64,000 nt of DNA, taken from NCBI RefSeq assembly GCF_014384745.1, contig NZ_JACRSO010000006.1, positions 123,786-187,785 of the forward strand, written 5' to 3'. Positions 25,787-33,559 of this stretch are shown piece by piece. Each line of letters starts with the position of its first letter. The stretch's first letter is position 1. The notes below the pieces were generated by a model that saw only the letters and a program-made list of their open reading frames with translations, was not told the DNA's origin and made no database searches. This DNA comes from Luoshenia tenuis (GTDB lineage: Bacteria > Bacillota > Clostridia > Christensenellales > GCA-900066905). Both the position numbers and the translations under genes were made by a program.

Positions 25787-26477
25787 ACCGCTGATCTTAG
25801 TTGTAGAGGATGACGCGGCTGTTCGCAACCTGATTGCGACGACGCTGGATACGCACGATTACCGCTATCACACCGCGCCAAGCGGCGAGGCGGCGATCTT
25901 GGAGGCCGCTTCTCATAACCCGGATGTGGTACTGCTGGATCTGGGCCTGCCGGATATCGACGGGATCGAGATCATTAGAAAGATCCGCACCTGGTCCAAC
26001 ATGCCGATCATCGTGATCAGCGCCCGCAGCGAAGACCGGGATAAGATCGACGCGCTGGATGCGGGGGCGGACGATTACCTGACAAAGCCCTTCTCGGTAG
26101 AAGAACTGCTGGCCCGGCTGCGGGTGACCTTTCGGCGGCTGCATTATGCCGCAAACGGGCTGGAGCAGGGTTCAGCCGTATTTGAAAATGGGGATTTGAA
26201 GATCGACTATGCGGCGGGGTGCGCCTATATGGCGGGTAAGGAGTTGCATCTGACGCCCATCGAATATAAACTGCTCTGCCTGCTGGCTAAAAATGTAGGT
26301 AAGGTTTTGACGCATACCTATATCACCCGGGAAATTTGGGGCAGCGCATGGGATAATGACGTCGCATCGCTGCGGGTGTTTATGGCCACGCTGCGCAAAA
26401 AGATCGAAAAAGACCCTTCCTCGCCGCAGTACATTCAGACCCACGTAGGCGTAGGGTACCGCATGCTGCGGGTTTAA
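25779..26477 (+). CDS. kdpE: Response regulator KdpE
   Basis: OmpR-type response regulator, 232 residues: receiver domain with D54 as the phospho-acceptor (VVLLDLGLPDIDG) and the LTKPFS lysine, then a winged-helix DNA-binding domain (ELHLTPIEYKLLCLLAKNVGKVL). Its ATG overlaps the end of kdpD, so the two are coupled. The 11-bp-period repeats before kdpD are its likely binding site. What else it controls cannot be seen here. Confidence 0.95.
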   Translation: MNKPLILVVEDDAAVRNLIATTLDTHDYRYHTAPSGEAAILEAASHNPDVVLLDLGLPDIDGIEIIRKIRTWSNMPIIVISARSEDRDKIDALDAGADDYLTKPFSVEELLARLRVTFRRLHYAANGLEQGSAVFENGDLKIDYAAGCAYMAGKELHLTPIEYKLLCLLAKNVGKVLTHTYITREIWGSAWDNDVASLRVFMATLRKKIEKDPSSPQYIQTHVGVGYRMLRV

Positions 26478-26570
26478 AACAGTTAAAAAGCGCATATAAT
26501 CGGTATACCGCAATTTGCCATGTATCACGCTCCTGTTGCCGTTAAGGATAAAGTGCGGGAGGTGATATAA

Positions 26571-26768
26571 GTGCGATATCAGGGACTGCACGATCTGCTT
26601 GCTTGCAGCAATAGCACCAGGCAATACTTTCTTTCGCTCCCGGTGGCCATGCAGGTGGCGCTGCACGAGCAGGATGCTTATATCCATACCGCGGCCCAAC
26701 TGCGCGCCCGCGCGGAGGCGATAGAGCAATATAACAACGCTGTACGAATATCACGTTTGTTATGGTGA
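26571..26768 (+). CDS. Small conserved-looking protein (65 aa)
   Basis: GTG start with an ideal ribosome binding site, GGGAGGTGAT, five bases upstream. The product, MRYQGLHDLLACSNSTRQYF followed by a Gln/Ala-rich helix, looks like the short clostridial proteins of the MxYxGLxxLIxSSPSAxxYFxSLP type (recalled, not searched). It has no membrane segment or metal site and no known function. The ribosome binding site and the pattern make it more than a chance ORF. Confidence 0.6.
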   Translation: MRYQGLHDLLACSNSTRQYFLSLPVAMQVALHEQDAYIHTAAQLRARAEAIEQYNNAVRISRLLW

Positions 26769-26866
26769 TGAATCGGAGCGGATGATACCGGCCTAGATCG
26801 CTGCGGAGAAAACAATAAGCCGCAGAGCTTAACGATTTAGACCTGCGATGAGGAAAAGTTCAAGAG

Positions 26867-26900
26867 AAAAAGCGGCGAGCCCATTGGGCGCGCCGCTTTT
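26867..26900 (-). terminator. Terminator for mntP, probably bidirectional
   Basis: AAAAAGCGGCG (26867-26877) and CGCCGCTTTT (26891-26900) form a 10-bp stem with T-runs on both strands. It stops mntP on the - strand and the small gene after kdpE on the + strand. Confidence 0.85.
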
Positions 26901-26917
26901 GTGGTTTTGCTATACAA

Positions 26918-27481
26918 TTAACCCATCAAATGCTCCAGCAGGATCTTAACGCCGATGCCGATCAGAACGATACCACCCACAAATTCCGCCTTTTTCTGGA
27001 AAAGAGGTCCCAGCTTTTTGCCGATCATCACGCCTAATACGGATAGGGCAAAGGTGGTGCAGCCGATAAACAGGGCGGAGAACACGATGTTGGCGTTAAC
27101 CATAGCCAGGCTGATGCCGGCGGCCAGCGCGTCAATACTGGTGGCAATGGCCAGCAGGAAGAGCCAGCGCGTGCGGGTAGGGTCTTCATGCTCGCAATCT
27201 TCCTCTTCCTCGTGGAATCCGTCCCAGATCATCTTCCCGCCGATGATGGCCAGCAGGCCAAAGGCGATCCAGTGGTCGTAATCGACGATATAAGTGCTGA
27301 TGCTGCGCCCGGCGAGCCAGCCGATCGTAGGCATCAGCGCCTGGAACACGCCAAAGAACAGACCGGTTTTGATCGCATGCCAGGGTCTGAGGTTGCGAAT
27401 GGTGATGCCGTTGCCGATGGATACCGCAAAGGCATCCATGGAAAGGCTGATGGCGAGCAGTGCGATTGAGATCAGATCCAA
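26918..27481 (-). CDS. mntP: Manganese efflux pump MntP
   Basis: Six-segment inner-membrane Mn2+ exporter of the YebN family, 187 residues, built of two similar halves each with a conserved aspartate in a membrane helix (SLSMDAFAVSIGNG near residue 16 and TSIDALAAGISLA near 118). The central cytoplasmic loop is very acidic with a Cys-His (EEEEDCEHED, 91-100). The start is TTG 27481 with AAGGAGA upstream; no ATG fits. Its leader is only about 40 bases, too short for a yybP-ykoY manganese riboswitch, so its regulation must differ from the usual case. Confidence 0.95.
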   Translation of the reverse strand: MDLISIALLAISLSMDAFAVSIGNGITIRNLRPWHAIKTGLFFGVFQALMPTIGWLAGRSISTYIVDYDHWIAFGLLAIIGGKMIWDGFHEEEEDCEHEDPTRTRWLFLLAIATSIDALAAGISLAMVNANIVFSALFIGCTTFALSVLGVMIGKKLGPLFQKKAEFVGGIVLIGIGVKILLEHLMG

Positions 27482-27529
27482 GTCCGGTCATCTCCTTAAA
27501 ATCCGTTAGGTTAGTAAACGTGAATCTAT

Positions 27530-27559
27530 ATTATAGGGGAGAATGTAAAAGATTGTCAA
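27530..27559 (-). promoter_or_regulatory. mntP promoter
   Basis: On the - strand: TTGACA (27559-27554), 18-base spacer, TATAAT (27535-27530). A near-consensus promoter pointing at mntP. Confidence 0.8.
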
Positions 27560-27609
27560 CGAATTCTATGTTGTAAAGGCGCGCGATATACGGGATCGCT
27601 GGATTGTGC

Positions 27610-27638
27610 TTGTGTTGTAGAACTATAAATAGTACAAT
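27610..27638 (+). promoter_or_regulatory. degV promoter
   Basis: TTGTGT (27610-27615), 17-base spacer, TACAAT (27633-27638); about 45 bases before the degV start. Confidence 0.6.
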
Positions 27639-27682
27639 AAGGGTTGTATAAGGGGTAAAATAAAGAAAGAAGGAGGTTTTGC

Positions 27683-28549
27683 ATGCAATCGATTATTATG
27701 ACCGATTCCAATACGGAGCTGCCCCTGGAAGTTGTGGATAAGTATAACGTACCTTTTGTGCGTATGCCATATACCATCAATAATCAGGAGTATTTTTACG
27801 ATTTGGGCCGGGAATCGAACCTGGACGATTTTTATGCCCAGGTGCGCGGCGGCGCGATGCCCATAACGTCTATGCTGCCGCCCGCCTTTTACGAGGAGTA
27901 TTGGCGGCCGATGCTGGAGGCGGGAAACGATATCCTGTTCATCTGTTTTTCCTCCCAGCTCAGCGGCGCGTTTAACTGCATCAATATGGCGCGGGAGACG
28001 ATCTTGCAGGAGTTCCCCGAGCGGAAGATCACCCTGGTCGATACCAAATCGATCTCCGGAGGCGCCGGGCTTTTGGTGTATGAGGCGCTTAAAATGCGGG
28101 AAAACGGCAAGACGGATGAGGAGATCGTAGCCTGGCTGGAAGAAAACCGCACCCGGATGCATCATTGGGTGACCGTGAACGACCTGATGCATTTAAAGCG
28201 GGGCGGGCGGATTTCTACCGCGGAGGCCGTGTTCGGCGGGATCTTGGATATCAAGCCGATATTAAAGATCAATGCAGAGGGCAAATTGTTGCCCTGCGGC
28301 AAGGTGTCCGGACGGAAAAAGGCGATCCGCACGCTGGCAAGCAATGTAGAGCAAACGGTGGGCGACCCGGCAGGGAAGATCTGCGTGATCCTGCATGGAG
28401 ACTGCGAAGCGGATGCGCTATTATTGAAGCAACAGATTGAAAATAAGGTAGCCTTTCAGGAGATTTGGGTCCGCAAAGTCGGCCCGGTAATCGGTACACA
28501 TGCTGGCCCCGGCGTGTTGGCCGTGTGCTATCTGGGCAACGAGCGGTAA
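27683..28549 (+). CDS. DegV family fatty-acid-binding protein
   Basis: 288-residue cytoplasmic protein of the DegV/FakB type. In Gram-positive bacteria these carry a bound fatty acid and may present it to the kinase FakA. The N-terminal IIMTDSNTELPLEVV, the SMLPPAFYEEYW stretch (the TSxP-like loop) and the RGGRISTAEAVFGGILDIKP block are family features. SD AGGAGG precedes the ATG. No fakA gene is in the window. It stands alone between its own promoter and a terminator. Confidence 0.92.
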   Translation: MQSIIMTDSNTELPLEVVDKYNVPFVRMPYTINNQEYFYDLGRESNLDDFYAQVRGGAMPITSMLPPAFYEEYWRPMLEAGNDILFICFSSQLSGAFNCINMARETILQEFPERKITLVDTKSISGGAGLLVYEALKMRENGKTDEEIVAWLEENRTRMHHWVTVNDLMHLKRGGRISTAEAVFGGILDIKPILKINAEGKLLPCGKVSGRKKAIRTLASNVEQTVGDPAGKICVILHGDCEADALLLKQQIENKVAFQEIWVRKVGPVIGTHAGPGVLAVCYLGNER

Positions 28550-28591
28550 AGCGTTATTTAACGGAATCATTTTATTTATTGTTTATTCAGG

Positions 28592-28614
28592 GCGCCCCGT
28601 TTCGGGGCGCTTTT
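28592..28614 (+). terminator. Intrinsic terminator after degV
   Basis: 8-bp GC stem (GCGCCCCG, 28592-28599; CGGGGCGC, 28603-28610), three-base loop, TTTT. Confidence 0.88.
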
Positions 28615-28638
28615 CTCTGCCGGGGCGGCAAAACTTGT

Positions 28639-28667
28639 TTGACAGCCCGGATGGGCCATGCTATAAT
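28639..28667 (+). promoter_or_regulatory. rplU-prp-rpmA promoter
   Basis: Perfect consensus TTGACA (28639-28644), 17-base spacer, TATAAT (28662-28667), as expected for a ribosomal-protein operon. Confidence 0.85.
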
Positions 28668-28673
28668 AGTCAA

Positions 28674-28752
28674 AGCCGCATGAAAGAGGCCTTTTTAAGC
28701 CATGCCTAGCGCATGCGCCTTAACAGCGAGACTGGTTGGAGGAGGTGCAAAA
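28674..28752 (+). promoter_or_regulatory. rplU leader (possible L21 leader RNA)
   Basis: About 80 untranslated bases with several short complementary GC segments (for example GCATGC repeats near 28699-28717). Bacillota usually have an L21 leader here, thought to bind the protein. I could not verify the fold, so this is a positional call. Confidence 0.35.
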
Positions 28753-29058
28753 ATGTACGCGATTATTCAGACTGGTGGTAAGCAGTATAAAGTTCAGGTC
28801 GGCGATACGGTCTTCGTTGAGAAGCTGCCCGTAGCCGAGGGCGAAAACGTCGATTTCGACGTGTTGATGCTGCAAAACGATGCAGGCGTCCAGGTGGGCG
28901 CGCCGGTAGTGGAAGGCGTCAAGGTTCAGGGCAAGGTCTTGGGCCATGGCAAGGGCCAGAAGATCATCGTCTTTAAGTATAAGGCGAAGAAGAACTACCG
29001 CAAAAAGCAGGGTCATCGTCAGCCGTTCACCAAGGTAGAGATTACCAAGATCGGCTAA
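28753..29058 (+). CDS. rplU: 50S ribosomal protein L21
   Basis: 101 residues; MYAIIQTGGKQYKVQVGDTV and YRKKQGHRQPFTKVEI are standard. ATG 28753 has GGAGGAGGTG upstream; the longer in-frame opening at 28702 has none. It is followed after three bases by prp, then rpmA, the fixed Bacillota order. Confidence 0.97.
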   Translation: MYAIIQTGGKQYKVQVGDTVFVEKLPVAEGENVDFDVLMLQNDAGVQVGAPVVEGVKVQGKVLGHGKGQKIIVFKYKAKKNYRKKQGHRQPFTKVEITKIG

Positions 29059-29061
29059 GCG

Positions 29062-29388
29062 ATGATTCGGGCGAGATTTTACGGTTCCTCTAAGGCCTGG
29101 GAAGGGTTCGCTCTGGAAGGGCATGCCGGCTTTGAGGATAGCGGCAGGGATGTGGTCTGTGCGGCGGTTTCGGCGCTGGCGCAGGCGACGCTTGGCGGCA
29201 TTCTCGATGTGGTAGAGGCCCGGGCGGACTATCAGCTTTGCGATGACGGCGCGCTTTCCATCCGTTTGAGCGATGAGACCGATGAGCGAAAGCGCGAGGA
29301 TGTGCATCTGCTTTGCGAGGTGCTTCGCCAAAGCCTTGAAGGAATTGAGCACGATTTTGGACAATACTTGAAGGTAAGTACCGATTAA
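29062..29388 (+). CDS. prp: Ribosomal-processing cysteine protease Prp
   Basis: 108-residue cysteine protease that removes the N-terminal peptide of L27, needed for ribosome assembly in Bacillota. The catalytic pair is H21 in LEGHAGFEDSG and C33 in DVVCAAVSAL. It lies between rplU and rpmA, and its substrate is the next gene, whose product carries the expected cleavage site. Also called YsxB. Confidence 0.95.
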   Translation: MIRARFYGSSKAWEGFALEGHAGFEDSGRDVVCAAVSALAQATLGGILDVVEARADYQLCDDGALSIRLSDETDERKREDVHLLCEVLRQSLEGIEHDFGQYLKVSTD

Positions 29389-29407
29389 TAGAACGGAGGT
29401 GGCACCA

Positions 29408-29698
29408 ATGTTTAAGATGAATTTACAGCTGTTTGCTCATAAAAAGGGCATGGGCTCCACCCGTAACGGCCGCGATAGCGAATCTAAGCGCTTAGGCGTG
29501 AAGCGGGCGGATGGCCAGTTTGTACTTTCGGGCAACATCCTGGTTCGCCAGCGCGGGACGAAGATCCATCCCGGTAATAATGTTGGCATTGGCAGCGATG
29601 ATACGCTGTTTGCCCTGGTGGATGGCACGGTGCGCTTTGAGCGTAAAGGCCGTGACAAAAAGCAGGTCAGCGTTTATCCTGAGGCGGTAAACGAATAA
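29408..29698 (+). CDS. rpmA: 50S ribosomal protein L27 (with cleavable N-terminus)
   Basis: 96 residues. The N-terminus is MFKMNLQLF followed by AHKKGMGSTRNGRDS; Prp should cut after F9, exposing the AHKKG end that reaches the peptidyl-transferase centre. ATG 29408 has GGAGGT seven bases upstream; the GTG at 29399 lies inside that SD. A terminator follows, so obgE is not in this operon, unlike in many relatives. Confidence 0.97.
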   Translation: MFKMNLQLFAHKKGMGSTRNGRDSESKRLGVKRADGQFVLSGNILVRQRGTKIHPGNNVGIGSDDTLFALVDGTVRFERKGRDKKQVSVYPEAVNE

Positions 29699-29714
29699 GA
29701 ATGTATCGTTAAAA

Positions 29715-29742
29715 GGGCCGTATGCTGATACGGCCCTTTTTT
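29715..29742 (+). terminator. Intrinsic terminator after rpmA
   Basis: Perfect 9-bp stem (GGGCCGTAT, 29715-29723; ATACGGCCC, 29728-29736), four-base loop, six Ts. Confidence 0.92.
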
Positions 29743-29773
29743 CTATCCAAATTTTGGGGAGGGGGATAGACTT

Positions 29774-30658
29774 TTGCGGTGGCGTGAAAGCGAGGGCGGC
29801 GTTATTATCGAAAACTGGACGGAGTTTGATGCGAAGCTCACCTTTGAATGTGGACAGGCCTTCCGCTGGGAGGGTGAGGGTGACCGCTGGGTCGGAACGG
29901 TCCAAAACCGCTTGGTTAAACTGGAACGGATCGAAGGGAAAACCTGGTTTCTGCATCCCTGCAGCGCCGGCGAGTTTGAAGGATATTGGCGGCGGTACTT
30001 TGATATGGATATGGATTATGCCAACTTGATAGAGCAGATGAAGGATGATCTGGTCACCTGCCAGGTCATACGCCGGATGCAGGGGCTGCGGGTACTGCGC
30101 CAGGAGCGGTTTGAAACGCTGATTACCTTTATCATTTCGGCAAACAACCATTTTAACCGCATTAAAAAGATCACTGCATCCCTGTGCAGGGAGTACGGGA
30201 CGCCGATCCCTGACAGTGGTGGAATAGTGGCCGCCTATGCCTTTCCAACATCGACGCAGCTGGCGCAGGCCTCGCCTGACGCAATACGGGAAAAGTGCGG
30301 CGCGGGCTATCGCAGCGCATATATCGTAGGCGCGGCGCGTATGGTGGAAGAGGGTTTTCCACTAGCGCAACTGGATGAGCTGCCTTATGATGAGGCACTT
30401 AAGCTTTTGCAGCAGCTGCCGGGGGTCGGGGTCAAGGTGGCAAACTGCATACTGCTTTTCGCCTGCGGACATCGGGGCGCCTTCCCCGTGGATACCTGGA
30501 TCAAAAAGGTTTTGACCCAGGTGTACGGCGTGCCGGACCGGCCAAAGGACTTGCAGCGCGCCGCGGCGCGCTTTGGGCCGGAAGCCGGATATATCCAGCA
30601 GATGCTGTTTTGCTATTACCGCATGCATCCGGAGGCGTTGGAAAACCCCAATTCCTAA
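29774..30658 (+). CDS. ogg: 8-oxoguanine DNA glycosylase (OGG1-like)
   Basis: 294-residue base-excision repair enzyme of the HhH-GPD superfamily with an OGG N-terminal domain (ECGQAFRWEGEGDRWVG). In the helix-hairpin-helix part the nucleophile is K221 in LPGVGVKVANC and the catalytic aspartate is D240 in FPVDTW, 19 residues later, as in OGG1. It would excise 8-oxoG paired with C and nick the backbone. The start is TTG 29774 with GGAGGGGG upstream. A 14-base gap separates it from the symporter gene. Confidence 0.92.
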   Translation: MRWRESEGGVIIENWTEFDAKLTFECGQAFRWEGEGDRWVGTVQNRLVKLERIEGKTWFLHPCSAGEFEGYWRRYFDMDMDYANLIEQMKDDLVTCQVIRRMQGLRVLRQERFETLITFIISANNHFNRIKKITASLCREYGTPIPDSGGIVAAYAFPTSTQLAQASPDAIREKCGAGYRSAYIVGAARMVEEGFPLAQLDELPYDEALKLLQQLPGVGVKVANCILLFACGHRGAFPVDTWIKKVLTQVYGVPDRPKDLQRAAARFGPEAGYIQQMLFCYYRMHPEALENPNS

Positions 30659-30671
30659 AAGGATGGGTGCG

Positions 30672-32039
30672 ATGCAGCCGATAATGCAGGGCGTTGAAAT
30701 GCTCAATGCCAACATAAACCAAATTGTGTGGGGGCCGTTGATGCTGATCTTCTTATCAGGGATCGGCATCTACCTGTCTTTCCGCACGGATTTTCCTCAG
30801 GCGCGCCACTTTGGGCATATCTGTAAACATACCATTGGCACCCTGTTTAAAAAGAGGACCGCGCGAAAAAAAGGGGAGATCACACCCTTTCAGGCTGTTT
30901 CCACTGCGCTGGCAGGCACCATTGGCGTGGGCAACATCGTCGGGGTAGCCACGGCGATCACCGCGGGCGGCCCGGGCGCGGTATTCTGGATGTGGGTCAG
31001 CGCTTTTTTCGGGATGATGACGAAGTATACGGAAGTGTTGCTCGCCGTGCGGTACCGAAGGAGGCGGGCCGACGGCAGTTTTACGGGCGGGCCGATGGTC
31101 TACCTGGCCGATGGATTGCATTTTAAAAAGCTGGCGGCGCTGTTTGCGGTGCTATGCGTGCTCGCCTCCTTGGGAATCGGCAACATGACCCAGGCCAACG
31201 CCATTTCTCAGGCGGCCCAAGCCCTTTGGGGCGCGCCTGCGCAACTAACCGGCCTTGTTGCGATGGGGATCGTAGCCTTTGTAATGCTGGGCGGGATAGG
31301 TCGCATTGCCAATGTAGCTGAAAAGATCGTGCCATTGATGGCGCTGTTCTACATCGCCGGGTGCGTAGCGGCCCTGGCCATCTATGGAGAGCAGCTGCCC
31401 AGCGCCTTTACACAGATTTTTCAGGGCGCTTTTGACTTGCGCGCGGCGGGCGGCGGCGTAGCGGGCTATGCGGTGGCGCGGGCCATCCGCTATGGTTTTT
31501 CAAGAGGCGTGTTCTCTAATGAAGCAGGGCTGGGCAGCGCACCCATCGTTCACGCTTCCGCGCAGACGGATAACCCGGTGCGTCAGGGATTTTGGGGCAT
31601 GATAGAGGTCTTTTTCGATACCCTGGTGATGTGCACGATGACTGCGCTGGTCATCATCGCCTCAGGATTGTGGGAAAGAGCCGGTATGGATGGCCTGGTG
31701 CTGACGGCTGCGGCTTTTACCAAGGCGCTGGGGCCGATGGGCGGCAGCTTTGTTTCGATCGGCGTGATCTTCTTTGCGTTATCTACCATATTCGGCTGGT
31801 CGGTATATGGGCAGCGCTGTATCGAATATTTGTTTCCGCGCACACCGCGGATGGCACAGGGCTACCGTATTGGCTATGTTGCACTGGTATTTGCCGGCGC
31901 GGTAATGGAACTGCAAATGGTGTGGAATATATCCGATACGCTAAACGGCCTGATGGCCATCCCCAACCTGATTGGCGTGGTGGGCTTAAGCGGCGTGGCC
32001 ATCCGGATGACGCGGGATTACTTTGACCATCTACGCTAA
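30672..32039 (+). CDS. Alanine/glycine:cation symporter (AGCS family)
   Basis: 455-residue, about ten-segment inner-membrane transporter that brings in alanine or glycine with Na+. Family signatures: QAVSTALAGTIGVGNIVGVATAI and GFSRGVFSNEAGLGSAPIVHA, read in parts. I chose ATG 30672 with AAAGGATGG upstream; an in-frame start at 30573 would overlap the glycosylase gene. Loss of external alanine would matter here, as three D-Ala genes lie in the window, but no direct link is shown. Confidence 0.93.
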   Translation: MQPIMQGVEMLNANINQIVWGPLMLIFLSGIGIYLSFRTDFPQARHFGHICKHTIGTLFKKRTARKKGEITPFQAVSTALAGTIGVGNIVGVATAITAGGPGAVFWMWVSAFFGMMTKYTEVLLAVRYRRRRADGSFTGGPMVYLADGLHFKKLAALFAVLCVLASLGIGNMTQANAISQAAQALWGAPAQLTGLVAMGIVAFVMLGGIGRIANVAEKIVPLMALFYIAGCVAALAIYGEQLPSAFTQIFQGAFDLRAAGGGVAGYAVARAIRYGFSRGVFSNEAGLGSAPIVHASAQTDNPVRQGFWGMIEVFFDTLVMCTMTALVIIASGLWERAGMDGLVLTAAAFTKALGPMGGSFVSIGVIFFALSTIFGWSVYGQRCIEYLFPRTPRMAQGYRIGYVALVFAGAVMELQMVWNISDTLNGLMAIPNLIGVVGLSGVAIRMTRDYFDHLR

Positions 32040-32066
32040 AGCGCGGGTAGGCAAAGCCCAAAAATA

Positions 32067-32075
32067 TGGTATAAT
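32067..32075 (+). promoter_or_regulatory. Sortase gene promoter, extended -10
   Basis: TGGTATAAT with a perfect TATAAT at 32070-32075 and no clear -35; 28 bases before the sortase ATG. Confidence 0.55.
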
Positions 32076-32102
32076 AGCAGCATCAAATGCAATGGAGGAC
32101 GT

Positions 32103-32933
32103 ATGTCTGCACAAACGAAAAAGAAAAAAAGCGTGCTGCTCAATATTATTCTGTTTATTTCTATCGCGGTATTCTTGGTTAGTGCGGGAATTTTGGCCTG
32201 GCGCTTCATCTCGGATTATCAGGAGGATCAGCACAATACACAGGTGGAAGGGGCCAGTGCGGTAGGCTTTTTGCAGGAGGGGTACCAGCGCGGCTTTGAT
32301 CTAAGCGATGGCGCATATGAGTTTTCGCCTGAAATCTCGCCCGTATGGCCTGAAAGGCAGGATATCGGCCATCTGCAAGAGCGCTATGCTAACCTGAACG
32401 GCTGGATCATGATCCCCGGGACGAAGATCAACTATCCGGTGATGATGAGCGATAACGAGTATTACCTGACCCATGCCTACGATGGCAGCGCGCTTCGGGC
32501 CGGGTCGATCTTTATTTTTGACCACACGCCGCTGGAGCCGGTATCCCGCAATGTGGTGATCTACGGCCATAATATGAAAAATGGGTCGATGTTCGGCGGG
32601 CTCAAGGCCTATTATCTGAACGATTCATTTTATGATCAGGCCAGGTATATCTATATCGATACCAAGGGCACGCGCCTGAAGTACGAGGTTTTTTCCGTTT
32701 TTATCGCCCAGGAGAACGAGGAATACCACAAGACAGCTTTCGCCTCGGATGAAGAGTACGTCGCTTTTCTCCAGCGCATGGCCAAGCGCAATATCCGCGG
32801 CGATATGCAGCAGACCTTTACGGCGGACGATTCGATCATCACCCTTGTTACCTGTACCAGCTTAGGCGGCGCGGGGGAGGATGACCGGCTGATCGTTCAA
32901 GCCCGTTTGGTGGAGCAGCAGGAAGTACAATAG
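32103..32933 (+). CDS. srtB: Class B sortase
   Basis: 276-residue membrane-anchored transpeptidase that links surface proteins to peptidoglycan. There is one N-terminal membrane segment (about 12-35) after a lysine-rich start. The catalytic residues are H156 (IYGHNMKNG), C251 (TLVTCTS) and R262 (EDDRLIVQ). The SrtB type is supported by the YPVMMSDNEYYLTHAYDGS stretch and the long region before the cysteine. No sortase substrate with a sorting signal (NPxTN-like plus hydrophobic tail) is adjacent, and no haem-uptake genes are nearby, so the substrate is elsewhere. Confidence 0.93.
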   Translation: MSAQTKKKKSVLLNIILFISIAVFLVSAGILAWRFISDYQEDQHNTQVEGASAVGFLQEGYQRGFDLSDGAYEFSPEISPVWPERQDIGHLQERYANLNGWIMIPGTKINYPVMMSDNEYYLTHAYDGSALRAGSIFIFDHTPLEPVSRNVVIYGHNMKNGSMFGGLKAYYLNDSFYDQARYIYIDTKGTRLKYEVFSVFIAQENEEYHKTAFASDEEYVAFLQRMAKRNIRGDMQQTFTADDSIITLVTCTSLGGAGEDDRLIVQARLVEQQEVQ

Positions 32934-32954
32934 GTCATCTATAAATTTGCGTAA

Positions 32955-32993
32955 AAACTGAGGCTCTTGCCAAAACGGCAAGGGCCTCAGTTT
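32955..32993. terminator. Bidirectional terminator between srtB and the XRE gene
   Basis: About 17-bp stem with one wobble pair (arms 32955-32971 and 32977-32993), loop AAAAC, A/T-runs on both sides. It serves two converging genes. Confidence 0.88.
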
Positions 32994-33019
32994 AAATCTT
33001 CATACAGTTCTGTTTTACT

Positions 33020-33367
33020 TTATTGGGCTTCTTCGCCCAACGGCAGATATTTGACGATGGTGCGCATGATATCAAGCAGCGCCCTTTTTTGCGAAGGGGA
33101 TTTGTTATCCAGTAGCTGCAGCAGTTCTTCGGTCATCTGCGGGTCGCGTGGCTTATAGGAATCAGAGAGCAGATAGTCTACTGTTACACCCAGGCGGTTG
33201 CTGATCTTAATTAAGGTTTCCAGCGAAAGGCTGCGCTCTGACCGCTCGATGTGGCCGATAAAAGCCGTCGTCACATCGGCAGACTCAGCCAGCTGCTCCT
33301 GCGTTAAATTCAACTTTTGGCGTTCTTGACGAATACGCTGCCCCAGGGAGGAATAATTCACCACCAT
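33020..33367 (-). CDS. XRE-family helix-turn-helix regulator
   Basis: About 115 residues. The N-terminal Cro/C1 helix-turn-helix runs from about 6 to 62 (LGQRIRQERQKLNLTQEQLA, IGHIERSERSLSLETLIKI, LGVTVDYLL); the C-terminal 50 residues are helical and acidic. The start is either ATG 33367 (GAGGGTG nine bases upstream) or GTG 33379. A palindrome lies in its promoter, which suggests autorepression. Targets unknown; no phage genes are nearby. Confidence 0.85.
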   Translation of the reverse strand: MVVNYSSLGQRIRQERQKLNLTQEQLAESADVTTAFIGHIERSERSLSLETLIKISNRLGVTVDYLLSDSYKPRDPQMTEELLQLLDNKSPSQKRALLDIMRTIVKYLPLGEEAQ

Positions 33368-33411
33368 AATCAAATTCACCCTCTATCCGTTTCAAATTCT
33401 TATGTTATTTC

Positions 33412-33443
33412 AATCTATCACATTATCTTGCTTCCTGCAAGAT
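33412..33443 (-). promoter_or_regulatory. XRE gene promoter with palindromic operator candidate
   Basis: On the - strand: TTGCAG (33440-33435), 17 bases, TAGATT (33417-33412). A perfect 7-bp dyad ATCTTGC/GCAAGAT (33425-33431 and 33437-33443) overlaps the -35, where a dimeric Cro-like repressor would block transcription. Confidence 0.5.
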
Positions 33444-33559
33444 GAAAAGTCGCATGTTTACATTTTTAAGTAAAAAACCGCTTATTTAGAATGACTGAAA
33501 CCATATTTTAAATTATTTGAATACGGAACTTGCAAAATGACCTGTGACAGGTGCAATAT

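Noticed and set aside
27481..27682. Possible yybP-ykoY riboswitch before mntP
   Set aside because: The promoter leaves about 40 leader bases and the conserved aptamer sequences are absent.
33490..33559. Terminator of the DtxR-type gene
   Set aside because: Only a 6-bp stem (ACCTGT/ACAGGT) with a one-base loop and a poor T-run; not strong enough to call.
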